This document shows positions 9,629 through 17,249 of a stretch of 64,000 bases of DNA, one piece after another (position 1 is the stretch's first letter; every line of letters starts with the position of its first letter). Origin of the DNA: Afifella aestuarii (lineage in GTDB: Bacteria > Pseudomonadota > Alphaproteobacteria > Rhizobiales > Afifellaceae); assembly GCF_004023665.1 (NCBI RefSeq), contig NZ_SAUF01000001.1, positions 1,350,501 through 1,414,500 of the forward strand, written 5' to 3'. The notes under the pieces were generated by a model. That model had not been told where the DNA came from. It saw nothing but the letters and a program-made list of their open reading frames with translations, and did no database searches. A program made the translations under genes and the position numbers.

Positions 9629-10294
9629 ATGACGCGGATACTGAAATATGCGGTCATCTTATTTGCTCTCTTGCTTGTCGGTCTCGTGGGCTATGGCGCC
9701 AAGGGATACTGGGATGCGGTATCGGATGCCGAGAGCTTGCGCGCTCGTGCCGATGCCGCGATTGCTCAAGGGCGCGGCGGGGCCTCCCTGGGGGCGGCCC
9801 ACCGGGATATCCTGCTCGCTGTCGAAGACCCGAATTTTTCAACGCATCCCGGCGTGGATTTCTCGACCTCCGGCGCCGGCTTGACCACCATCACCCAATC
9901 GGCGGCCAAGCGGCTCGCCTTTGAGGAATTTCACCCCGGCCTCGGAAAGATACGCCAGACCGGCTATGCGCTCGGGATGGAGAGCCGTCTTTCCAAGGAG
10001 CAGATCCTTGCCCTGTGGCTGGAGACGCTGGAAATGGGCAACGGTCCCGATGGCTGGATGGTCGGCTTTCATTCGGCAAGCTCAGCGATTTATGGGCGGC
10101 CTCCAGCCGACCTGACCGACGCCGAGTTTATCCGGCTCGTGGCGGTGCTGATCGCGCCGGCCTCCTATAATCTCGCTGGCAGAGACGCCAAGCTGGACGA
10201 ACGGGTGGCCCGGATCCAGCGTTTGGTGGCCGGCGCGTGTGCGCCTGCGGGTTTTTCAGATGTCTGGCTCGAGGGATGCCGGCAACCCGAGTGA
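9629..10294 (+). CDS. Single-domain GT51 peptidoglycan transglycosylase-like protein
   Basis: A 221-residue protein with one N-terminal membrane anchor (residues 6-24) and a GT51 domain, as in monofunctional glycosyltransferases that polymerise lipid II. Motif 1 is VEDPNFSTHPGVD (catalytic Glu66), motif 2 is GLTTITQSAAK where GGSTITQQLAK is usual, and motif 3 is ALGMESRLSKEQIL (second acidic residue Glu118). Motif 4 reads WLETLEMG instead of YLN-x-x-x-x-G. Both acidic residues are kept, so activity is plausible, but the departures suggest a specialised enzyme. There is no transpeptidase domain. Confidence 0.8.
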   Translation: MTRILKYAVILFALLLVGLVGYGAKGYWDAVSDAESLRARADAAIAQGRGGASLGAAHRDILLAVEDPNFSTHPGVDFSTSGAGLTTITQSAAKRLAFEEFHPGLGKIRQTGYALGMESRLSKEQILALWLETLEMGNGPDGWMVGFHSASSAIYGRPPADLTDAEFIRLVAVLIAPASYNLAGRDAKLDERVARIQRLVAGACAPAGFSDVWLEGCRQPE

Positions 10295-10601
10295 GAAACG
10301 GCTGAGGCCGCAGGATGTGCACACGGCCGCATGCGCTGGCCGCCGACCTTTTGGAAAGCCGACTTGGGGCGACGTGCCGAATCGTCGCATTCGCGTAAAA
10401 ATGTCCCGCGAAAGCGGGGATCGGCGAAATTTTTAAGTTTCGATCATCGACTTTCGTTTGCGGAGCGGGTTTTAAGTTCGCCAGCCCGAGCCGGTGAGGC
10501 GACAGCCCGTCCTTCCCTGCACCGGCACTCATCCACACGAGAGCATCCGTGCCGGCCATGCGACGGCCGGTCGGCATGCGAAAACCCGACAGGATCGATT
10601 C
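10295..10601 (+). promoter_or_regulatory. Intergenic leader before the NSS transporter, with overlapping hairpins
   Basis: No gene is supported in these 307 bp. Two inverted repeats overlap near the start codon: CCGGCAC (10522-10528) with GTGCCGG (10549-10555), and CCGGCC (10552-10557) with GGCCGG (10565-10570). They share 10552-10555 and cannot form together. I could not match the region to a known riboswitch; the glycine riboswitch core was looked for and not found. Confidence 0.35.
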
Positions 10602-11933
10602 ATGGACGCTCCGAGAGAAAAGTGGCACTCCCGCATCGGCTTCATCGTCGCCGCTGCTGGCTCCGCCGTCGGCCTCGGCAATATCTGGAAGTTTCCTTAC
10701 ATCACCGGCGAAAACGGCGGTGCTGCTTTCCTCCTGCTTTATCTCGCGATCGTCTTCACGATCGGCCTGTCCGTGCTGCTGGCTGAAGTCGCCGTCGGGC
10801 GCGCGAGCCAGAGCGATGCGCTGTCGGCCTTCAAGGTGCTCGGCCATAAGGGCTGGACCGTGGTCGGCGCGATCGGCCTTACCGTCGCCTTCCTGATCCT
10901 GTCGTTTTATTCGGTCATCGCCGGCTGGACGATCGCCTATGTGATCAAGTCCGCCGACGGCGCCTTCAGCGGCCTCGACATCGGCGGTATCGGAGATTCC
11001 TTCGTCGGCTTCATCTCCGATCCCTGGCAGCCGTTGATCTATCAGGCGGTGTTCGTCGTGCTCACCGTTTTTGTGGTGTTGAAGGGCGTCGCCTCCGGCA
11101 TCGAACGGGTCAGCAAGATCCTGATGCCTGTGCTGTTCCTGATCCTGCTCGCCCTCGTCGCCCGCTCGATGACGTTGCCGGGCGCGGAAGCGGGCCTGAA
11201 ATTCTTCCTGTCGCCGGACTTTTCCAAGATCAACGGCACGGTCTTCATGGCCGCCCTCGGCCAGGCCTTCTTCTCGCTCTCCATCGGCATGGCGGCGATG
11301 CTGACCTACGGCTCCTATCTCGATCGCGACACCCGCATCGGCCGCTCGGCCTGGTACATCGTCTCCCTCGACACGATGGTGGCGGTGCTGGCCGGTCTCG
11401 CCATTCTGCCGGCGGTCTTTGCCTTCGGTCTCGATCCGGAAGCCGGTCCGGCGCTCACCTTCATCACCCTGCCGACGGTGTTCCAGGCCATGCCCGGCGG
11501 CGCGATCTTCGGACCCGCCTTCTTCGTGCTGTTGCTGATTGCGGCGCTGACCTCCTCGGTCTCGCTCCTGGAACCGCTCGTCGCCCTCTTCTGCGACCGC
11601 GGTTTCGGCCGGGTGCCGACGACCATCGCCATCGGCGTCGTCACCTTCCTGCTCGGCGTTCCGTCTTCGCTGTCGCAGGGCATCTGGGCCGATTACAAGC
11701 TGTTCGGCATGGGGTTCCTCGATCTCCTCGACTTCCTGACCGCCAACATCATGCTGCCGATCTCCGGCCTGATGGTGGCGATTTTCGTCGGCTGGGTGCT
11801 GGGGCCGCGGGCCGCCAGCGAGGTGACCATGGACGGCGAGCATCCCGGCGTCTTCTTGACGCTGTGGATCTTCATCCTGCGCTTCGTCGCCCCGGTCGCG
11901 ATCCTGGCGATCCTCATCAACGGCTTGATGTAG
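10602..11933 (+). CDS. Sodium:neurotransmitter symporter (SNF/NSS) family transporter
   Basis: A 443-residue inner-membrane Na+-coupled transporter of the LeuT fold, normally moving amino acids. TM1 holds the family signature AGSAVGLGNIWKFPY at about residues 17-31, where the unwound helix binds substrate and sodium. Eleven or so hydrophobic segments follow, as in bacterial members. The ATG at 10602 is chosen because the signature sits at its usual distance from it; the frame is open upstream. The Lrp-type regulator gene downstream is convergent, which is compatible with amino-acid control but does not prove it. Confidence 0.93.
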   Translation: MDAPREKWHSRIGFIVAAAGSAVGLGNIWKFPYITGENGGAAFLLLYLAIVFTIGLSVLLAEVAVGRASQSDALSAFKVLGHKGWTVVGAIGLTVAFLILSFYSVIAGWTIAYVIKSADGAFSGLDIGGIGDSFVGFISDPWQPLIYQAVFVVLTVFVVLKGVASGIERVSKILMPVLFLILLALVARSMTLPGAEAGLKFFLSPDFSKINGTVFMAALGQAFFSLSIGMAAMLTYGSYLDRDTRIGRSAWYIVSLDTMVAVLAGLAILPAVFAFGLDPEAGPALTFITLPTVFQAMPGGAIFGPAFFVLLLIAALTSSVSLLEPLVALFCDRGFGRVPTTIAIGVVTFLLGVPSSLSQGIWADYKLFGMGFLDLLDFLTANIMLPISGLMVAIFVGWVLGPRAASEVTMDGEHPGVFLTLWIFILRFVAPVAILAILINGLM

Positions 11934-12070
11934 GGACATCCGGCCTTATCGAGATGACAGGCGAGGGGACGGGCGAGATGCGCGCCCCCTTGCGGATGGA
12001 ACGGGTGTCGGCCGGCGGCCGGCATTTCCGTGCTTTGGGAGCCTCGCGCGGTTTCTATCGGCCGATGCTC

Positions 12071-12571
12071 CTAATCGTCCGCGACCGGGCTCGGTCCGCG
12101 TTCGAGATAGGTTGACAGGGCGATGTAGCTGCGGGTCCCCTTGAATCCCTCGATGGAATGGATCCGCTCCAGAAGCTCCTCCAAGGCCTGCGTGTCGCGC
12201 GTCCTCACCTTGAGGAGCATGGCGCTTTCGCCCGTGACAGTGTGGATCTCTTCCACTTCGGGAAGCTCCTTGAGCGCCAGCAGCTGGCGCGTCACCGCCC
12301 AGCTCGTCGTGTCGATATGCACGAAGGCCAGGAGGGGTCTTCCGAGCCTTGCGCCGTCGAGAACCGCGATATTGGCCTTGATCACGCCATCCTGCCGCAG
12401 GCGCTTGACGCGCTCGTGCACGGCCGGCGGCGAGAGATGGAGCAGCTTGCCCAGCTCAGCATAGCTCCGCGTGGAATCCTCAGCCAAAAGACCTAACAGG
12501 GTTCGGTCCTTGTCGTCCAAACGGGCCGGCGGTGCGAGCCGCTGCCGAACCTGGTTCGTATCTTTCGTCAT
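12071..12571 (-). CDS. Lrp/AsnC family transcriptional regulator
   Basis: A 166-residue protein with an N-terminal winged helix-turn-helix (about residues 18-75, including RSYAELGKLLHLSPPAVHER) and a C-terminal RAM/ligand-binding domain that includes EEIHTVTGESAMLLKVRT. Lrp-type regulators sense amino acids and usually control neighbouring genes. Here the gene is divergent from the DUF2000 gene (100 bp between starts) and convergent with the NSS transporter, both possible targets. Effector unknown. Confidence 0.93.
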   Translation of the reverse strand: MTKDTNQVRQRLAPPARLDDKDRTLLGLLAEDSTRSYAELGKLLHLSPPAVHERVKRLRQDGVIKANIAVLDGARLGRPLLAFVHIDTTSWAVTRQLLALKELPEVEEIHTVTGESAMLLKVRTRDTQALEELLERIHSIEGFKGTRSYIALSTYLERGPSPVADD

Positions 12572-12670
12572 CGCCCGGAATGCCTTTGGTGCGGAATATC
12601 ATTCGGCATTATGATGTCTGGATCTTATGAAATGCAATAAATTCCCGGTTAGTCTGAAGGAAAGTAAGGC

Positions 12671-13078
12671 ATGTTCGATACGAAGGTCGCCATTCTGGTG
12701 CTGGACGATCTCGCGACCTGGCAGAAGCTGAACGTCACTGCGTTCCTCGCGACCGGCGTGGCCGCGATGGCTCCGGAGGCGATGGGCGAGCCCTATGAGG
12801 ATGCGGCGGGACGACGGTTCGCCAGTCTCCTCGGACAGCCGATGCTGATCTTCGCGGCGGGAGAAAGCGAGCTCAAGCGCGCCCACCGCATTTCGGGAGA
12901 GAAAGGGCTTCTCACGGCCGCCTATGTCAGGGCGATGTTCTCGACGGGCCACGACGCGGCAAACCGCGAGGTGTTCAAGGCCGAACCCGCCGATGCCCCC
13001 GATCTCGTCGGGATCGCGATCCGCGGTCCGAAGAAGGACGTCGACAAGGCGACAAAGGGGGCGAAGCTGCATCCATGA
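12671..13078 (+). CDS. DUF2000 family protein
   Basis: A 135-residue soluble protein. The N-terminus TKVAILVLDDLATWQKLNVTAFLATG, the central YEDAAGRRFASLLGQPMLIF and the C-terminal LVGIAIRGPKKDVDKATKGAKLHP are typical of DUF2000, a family structurally like peptidyl-tRNA hydrolase 2 and of no settled role. It is divergent from the Lrp-type gene, a pairing that suggests regulation by it. A strong terminator follows. Confidence 0.88.
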   Translation: MFDTKVAILVLDDLATWQKLNVTAFLATGVAAMAPEAMGEPYEDAAGRRFASLLGQPMLIFAAGESELKRAHRISGEKGLLTAAYVRAMFSTGHDAANREVFKAEPADAPDLVGIAIRGPKKDVDKATKGAKLHP

Positions 13079-13122
13079 TGCGAAGCTTCGGCTGTCGTCG
13101 CTCCTAACTCTTGTCCTTCGTG

Positions 13123-13159
13123 ACCTTCGGCGCCGCGGGGCGCGGCGCCGAAGGTTTTT
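13123..13159 (+). terminator. Rho-independent terminator after the DUF2000 gene
   Basis: A perfect 15-bp stem (ACCTTCGGCGCCGCG with its complement) closes a 3-nt GGG loop and is followed by a run of T on the plus strand. It separates the DUF2000 gene from the convergent SDR gene. Confidence 0.9.
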
Positions 13160-13247
13160 GTGTCCGTCGAAGAGGTCGGCGCGATGGTCCGCTTTTCCGG
13201 CGGCATCGATCAAGGTCATGCCGCGAGACGGCCGGGTCGTTCGTCGA

Positions 13248-14147
13248 TCAAGCGGCGCTGGCCGCGTAATCCATGCGAGCAAGGTCTTCCAGAAGCGTCG
13301 GTCCCGTCGGCTTCCAGCCGAGCCGTTCGCGGGTGAGGGCACTGGACGCCGGCATATCGAGACTTGCAAAGCCTGAGAGCCATCCAAAGTGGGTCTCGGC
13401 CTCGTTCTTCGTCACGGATTGGACCGGCACATCGAGGCCGGCACCGATCGCTTCCGCGATGGCGCGCATCGGAACGGCTTCCTCGGCCACGGCGTGCCAG
13501 CGGATGCCCGGCTCGTGGTGATCGAGCGCCAGGACATAGAGGCGGGCGACGTCTTCGACGGCGGCAGCGCACCAGCGGTTGCTGCCCTCGTCGACATAGG
13601 CCGACACGCCTTTTTCGCGGGCGAGGTCGATCAGTGGCGAAATCAGGCCCTGTTTGACGGGATCGTGGACCTGAGGCAGCCGCACGACGCCGACGGAGAC
13701 GCCGCGTTCCCCGACGGCGAGGCCCGCGAGCTCGCTCTTGATCCGGGGGATCGGATGCTCGCGATCAAAGATATCCTCGCGGGCGAACTGTCCCGGCCCG
13801 GGGCTGCCCATCGCGGTGCCCGAGGTGATGAGGAGCGCACGATCCGACCCGGCCAGCACGTCGCCGATCGCCTCGATCACCCGCCGGTCCTTGTCGCAAT
13901 TCTCTTCATATTGCGCGAAATTATGGTCGAATGCCGTGTGGATCACGGCGTCGACGCCCTCGGCGCCCTTCGCCAGGGCTCTCGGGTCGTCGAGATCGCC
14001 GCGGTGGACTGCGGCGCCGGCCTCCTGCAGCCGGCGCGCACCCGCCTCGGAGCGGGTGTTGCCAAGCACCTGGTGCCCCTCCGCAAGCAGATTGGGCAGG
14101 ATTCGCGAGCCGATAAAGCCGGTTGCGCCAGTCAGAAATACACGCAT
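13248..14147 (-). CDS. NAD(P)-dependent extended/atypical SDR (epimerase-like)
   Basis: A 299-residue Rossmann-fold protein. The cofactor motif GATGFIGS begins at residue 7, as in extended SDRs (G-x-x-G-x-x-G). SGTAMGSPG sits at the catalytic Ser/Thr position, but no clear Y-x-x-x-K follows at the usual distance (IPRIKSELAG lies there), so catalysis may be atypical. It is divergent from an MmyB-type regulator, a frequent pairing in which the regulator controls the SDR. Substrate unknown. Confidence 0.88.
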   Translation of the reverse strand: MRVFLTGATGFIGSRILPNLLAEGHQVLGNTRSEAGARRLQEAGAAVHRGDLDDPRALAKGAEGVDAVIHTAFDHNFAQYEENCDKDRRVIEAIGDVLAGSDRALLITSGTAMGSPGPGQFAREDIFDREHPIPRIKSELAGLAVGERGVSVGVVRLPQVHDPVKQGLISPLIDLAREKGVSAYVDEGSNRWCAAAVEDVARLYVLALDHHEPGIRWHAVAEEAVPMRAIAEAIGAGLDVPVQSVTKNEAETHFGWLSGFASLDMPASSALTRERLGWKPTGPTLLEDLARMDYAASAA

Positions 14148-14244
14148 CAGGTTCTTCCTCTTTGAGAGGATCCGTATTTCGCGAGCTTGCGGTACCTGTT
14201 AAAGTAGTGAGCTTATCATGGTATAATTCACAACAGGATGGATC

Positions 14245-15081
14245 GTGCCTGACGACACGCCAAATCAGCTCGGCATATACCTGCGCGACCGCCGCACGCG
14301 GCTCGATCCGGCGTCGTTCGGCTTCGTCGGAGGCCGGCGCCGAACGCCTGGGCTGCGCCGCGAGGAGGTGGCAGCTCGCGCAAATATCAGCCCGACCTGG
14401 TACACCTGGCTCGAGCAGGGGCGCGGCGGTGCGCCCTCGGCCGATGTGCTCGACCGGCTCGCCAAGGGGCTGATGCTGACGGAGCTCGAGCGCGAGCACC
14501 TTTATATGCTGGCCCTTGGCCATCCGCCGGAAGTGCGTTACCAGCCGGTCGAAGGCGTCACCCCGCGGCTCCAGCGCGTGCTCGACGCGATGCCGCTCAG
14601 CCCCGCCATCATCAAGACGGCGCTATGGGACGTCGTCGGCTGGAACAGGGCTGCAGCGGCGCTGTTGATCGACTATTCCAAGCTGCCGCGCGAGCGACGC
14701 AACATCCTCCGCCTCATGTTCAGCAGCTCCCGCGTGCGCGCCAAACAGGAGGGGTGGGAGAGCGTCGCTCGCTTCGTCGTCGGCTCGTTCCGGGCGGATG
14801 TGGCGCGAGCGGGCGCGAGCGGCAGCGCCGAGGTGATGCGGCTCGTTGCCGAGCTATGCGAGATGAGCCCCGAGTTCGAGGCGCTGTGGCAGGACAACGA
14901 CGTGGTCGCGCATGGCGAGGGCGTGAAATGCATTCATCACCCGGAGGCCGGAATGCTCGATCTGGAATTCTCCTCCTTCGCCGTCGAAGGGCGGCCCGAG
15001 CTCGGCATGATCGTCTATAACCCGGCATCGCCAGAGGACGCCGAGCGCTTGCGAGCTCTCATCGACGCGAAAACGATCTAG
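14245..15081 (+). CDS. Helix-turn-helix regulator with MmyB-like ligand-binding domain
   Basis: A 278-residue cytoplasmic regulator. Residues 8-75 form an XRE-type HTH that includes RTPGLRREEVAARANISPTW, a hallmark of the MmyB group; the rest is the PAS-like MmyB ligand domain, with WNRAAAALLIDY and WQDNDVVAHGEGVK. The start is GTG at 14245, preceded by CAGGA; the nearby ATG at 14239 is out of frame. It is transcribed away from the SDR gene with 97 bp between starts, the likely site of control. The ligand is unknown. Confidence 0.9.
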   Translation: MPDDTPNQLGIYLRDRRTRLDPASFGFVGGRRRTPGLRREEVAARANISPTWYTWLEQGRGGAPSADVLDRLAKGLMLTELEREHLYMLALGHPPEVRYQPVEGVTPRLQRVLDAMPLSPAIIKTALWDVVGWNRAAAALLIDYSKLPRERRNILRLMFSSSRVRAKQEGWESVARFVVGSFRADVARAGASGSAEVMRLVAELCEMSPEFEALWQDNDVVAHGEGVKCIHHPEAGMLDLEFSSFAVEGRPELGMIVYNPASPEDAERLRALIDAKTI

Positions 15082-15476
15082 TCGGGTTGCAGCGGACTCG
15101 GGCCAAGGACGGCCATGACGTGACGCATATCCGTTCGGGCGCGTGCCGCTCTTTCTATGGACATAGGTCGTCGCGGCCTTTGGCGCGACGGCGGGAAGCG
15201 CCGCCACGATGAAACACTCGTGCGGGTCCGGACTGACCTCGATGAAGATGTCTGTATGATCTAAGGCAGAATCGAGTTTGTACTATAGTTCACATTAAAT
15301 AATAATTGAATTTTGTAAGTTTATCGGAATGATGCCTGGCGTCTGCGTGAAGTTTTGCGTGGTGTGGCGGGCGGTATGTCAGAGTTTGCGTTTCGTCGAG
15401 GTCATCGCTTCTCGCGTGTTGCCGGTCCAGTTCTTGTGGAGGCAAAGGGCGGAAATCTTTCCGCGCGTTTTCTCGC
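15082..15476. other. Intergenic region with a low-GC patch
   Basis: This 395-bp stretch carries no supported gene. Positions about 15275-15330 are strikingly AT-rich (TTAAATAATAATTGAATTTTG) compared with the surroundings and probably hold the promoter of the outer-membrane protein gene or a protein-binding site. A minus-strand frame at 15082-15270 is open but has no ATG and no recognisable family. Confidence 0.45.
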
Positions 15477-16304
15477 ATGTTTCGCCTGACAAGCGGTCGG
15501 GCCGCGGCGGGGGTGTCGCTGACGGCTCTCCTTGCCCAAAGCTTCTTCGTCGTTTCGCTCGCCTTGTCTTTTCTCGCCGGCAATTCTGCTGCCCTCGCGG
15601 GTGCGTGGACGCTGCAGAAAGGCGCCGGTCAGGTGATCGGGACGTTGGTCTTTTCGCAAAGTCCAGGCGACCTCACGGGCCTCGTCTACGATACCACGAA
15701 GACGGAATTCACGCTCTTTGCCGAATATGGCGTCACACGCGACCTGACGGTGATCGCGGCACCTGGATTTCGCCGTGCCTCGGTCGGAGATTCGACGAGC
15801 AGCGGGCCGGGATATTTCGATTTCGGTGCGCGCTATCAGGTCTTCAGGAAAGGCGCGGCGGTCGCATCGGTTCAGGGGATCGCGCGCATTCCGGGCGCCT
15901 CCGATCCCACAGTTTTGGCCAATCTCGGCTCCACCAACGCGGAATATGATCTGCGTGGTCTCTTCGGCTACGGCTTCAAGCTCGGCGAGAACGATGCATT
16001 CGTCGATATTCAGGCCGGCTACCGGTTCCGGACCGCCGGACCGGCGGACGAAGTGCGGGCCGATCTCACGTTCGGCTACCGCTTGCGGCCGGATCTGCTC
16101 CTCATCGGTCAGTCCTTCAATACGGTGAGCGTCGGAGAGGTTCAGGGCGGCTTCCGACGCGTTCGAGAGCACAAGCTGCAGGTGAGTGCCGTCTACGACG
16201 TCAACGCCCGTCTCTCCGTGCAGGCCGGCAGCTTTGCGACTGTCCTGGGAGAGAACGCGCTTCGCGAGCGGGCCGTCTTCTCCGCCGTCTGGGTCCGTTT
16301 CTGA
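15477..16304 (+). CDS. Secreted outer-membrane beta-barrel-like protein
   Basis: A 275-residue protein with a long N-terminal signal (hydrophobic stretch at about residues 17-41, likely cut near ALAGA). The mature part is rich in alternating hydrophobic/polar strands ending in aromatic residues (VIGTLVFS, FTLFAEYGV, VDIQAGYRF, DLTFGYRL, KLQVSAVYDV), and the protein ends in VWVRF, with the C-terminal phenylalanine used for BAM-mediated insertion. Such proteins are porins or phenol-degradation (MetA)-like barrels. No specific role is evident and no operon partner is adjacent. Confidence 0.7.
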   Translation: MFRLTSGRAAAGVSLTALLAQSFFVVSLALSFLAGNSAALAGAWTLQKGAGQVIGTLVFSQSPGDLTGLVYDTTKTEFTLFAEYGVTRDLTVIAAPGFRRASVGDSTSSGPGYFDFGARYQVFRKGAAVASVQGIARIPGASDPTVLANLGSTNAEYDLRGLFGYGFKLGENDAFVDIQAGYRFRTAGPADEVRADLTFGYRLRPDLLLIGQSFNTVSVGEVQGGFRRVREHKLQVSAVYDVNARLSVQAGSFATVLGENALRERAVFSAVWVRF

Positions 16305-16319
16305 GCCTTCGAGAGGTCC

Positions 16320-17132
16320 TCAGAGACTGCCCATGATCGCCCGCGCCGCTTCCATGGCAAGCGGAGAGGCCCGTTTGACGAAATCCTCGGGCGTCCATTC
16401 CGACAGCGATCCCGCCACGTGGATTGCGCCGAGGGGGACACCGTCGCCGCGTGAGATCGCCACGCCGAGTGCGACTTCACCGTGCAGAAACTCCTCTACA
16501 ACCAGGGCATAGCCGTCGGTGCGGGCCTTTTGGATTATCTTCATGATTGCGGCGGGCTCGACGACCGTTTTGGCGGTGTACTTGTGCAAAGGCGTGCGCT
16601 GGATGATGTCGCGTGCTGCCTCGTCCGGCAGGAGCGAGAGGAGGGCCCGGCCGCCTGCCGTGCAATAGGTCGGCACGCTGTGGCCGACGAGGGTGGCGTG
16701 GAAGGTCTCGCGTTTGCTCTGCATGCGCAGAGCGTAGATGATGCGGGTCTCGTCATAGAGGCTGAAATCGACGCGCTCGCGGATCGTCTTGCGCAGCTCC
16801 AGGAGCACGGGCGTCGCTTTCTGTATGACGGGATCGAGCCGGAGCACGTCGAGCGTGTGGTCGAGAAGGCGGATGCCGGGGAGATAGCCGCGATCGCCCG
16901 GGCCGCGCCGAAGATATCCCAGTTTCGAGAGGGTGTGGACGAGCCGCTGGGCGGCCGATCTGTCGATGCCGGCGCGAAGGGCGATTTCCGAAAGGCTGAG
17001 AGGGCCGGACGCGTGATGAAAGGCGCTTAAAACCTGCATGGCCCGGCCGGCCGCGCGGACGAAGAGGCTGTCGTCCTCATAGGGGAGGGAATCGATCGGT
17101 TGGGAGGGGTCAGCCCGTAGACGCTTATTCAT
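16320..17132 (-). CDS. IclR family transcriptional regulator
   Basis: A 270-residue regulator with an N-terminal winged HTH (residues 25-90, including LSLSEIALRAGIDRSAAQRL) and a C-terminal IclR effector domain (PTYCTAGGRALLSLLP, GYALVVEEFLHGEVALGVAI). It is divergent from the M81/ABC/M20/GGT/amidase block, with an inverted-repeat cluster between them, so it very likely controls that block in response to the substrate or an intermediate. Confidence 0.93.
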   Translation of the reverse strand: MNKRLRADPSQPIDSLPYEDDSLFVRAAGRAMQVLSAFHHASGPLSLSEIALRAGIDRSAAQRLVHTLSKLGYLRRGPGDRGYLPGIRLLDHTLDVLRLDPVIQKATPVLLELRKTIRERVDFSLYDETRIIYALRMQSKRETFHATLVGHSVPTYCTAGGRALLSLLPDEAARDIIQRTPLHKYTAKTVVEPAAIMKIIQKARTDGYALVVEEFLHGEVALGVAISRGDGVPLGAIHVAGSLSEWTPEDFVKRASPLAMEAARAIMGSL

Positions 17133-17170
17133 GGATAGCTTGACGGCTCGTTCGAGGGGTTACTATGATC

Positions 17171-17208
17171 GTTGTGCAATATATTTGTATTGCATAGCGA
17201 TACACAAC
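17171..17208. promoter_or_regulatory. Candidate IclR-type operator, nested inverted repeats
   Basis: TGCAATA (17175-17181) and TATTGCA (17188-17194) form a perfect dyad with a 6-bp AT-rich spacer. Outer arms GTTGTG (17171-17176) and CACAAC (17203-17208) form a second dyad, and GCGATACA after 17196 is a third related half-site. The site lies 38 bp upstream of the IclR start and 41 bp before the M81 start, the expected place for shared control. Confidence 0.6.
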
Positions 17209-17249
17209 CTCTTTTAACGGTGTGTGCCGATGGGTGGGGGCAGGCGGAG

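Noticed and set aside
10295-10601. Glycine or other known riboswitch before the NSS transporter
   Set aside because: Conserved core sequences of the amino-acid riboswitches I know are not present; only simple inverted repeats are seen.
15082-15270. Minus-strand open stretch reading IFIEVSPDPHECFIVAALP
   Set aside because: It has no ATG, is bounded by an upstream TAG, runs into the antisense of the MmyB gene and matches no family I know.
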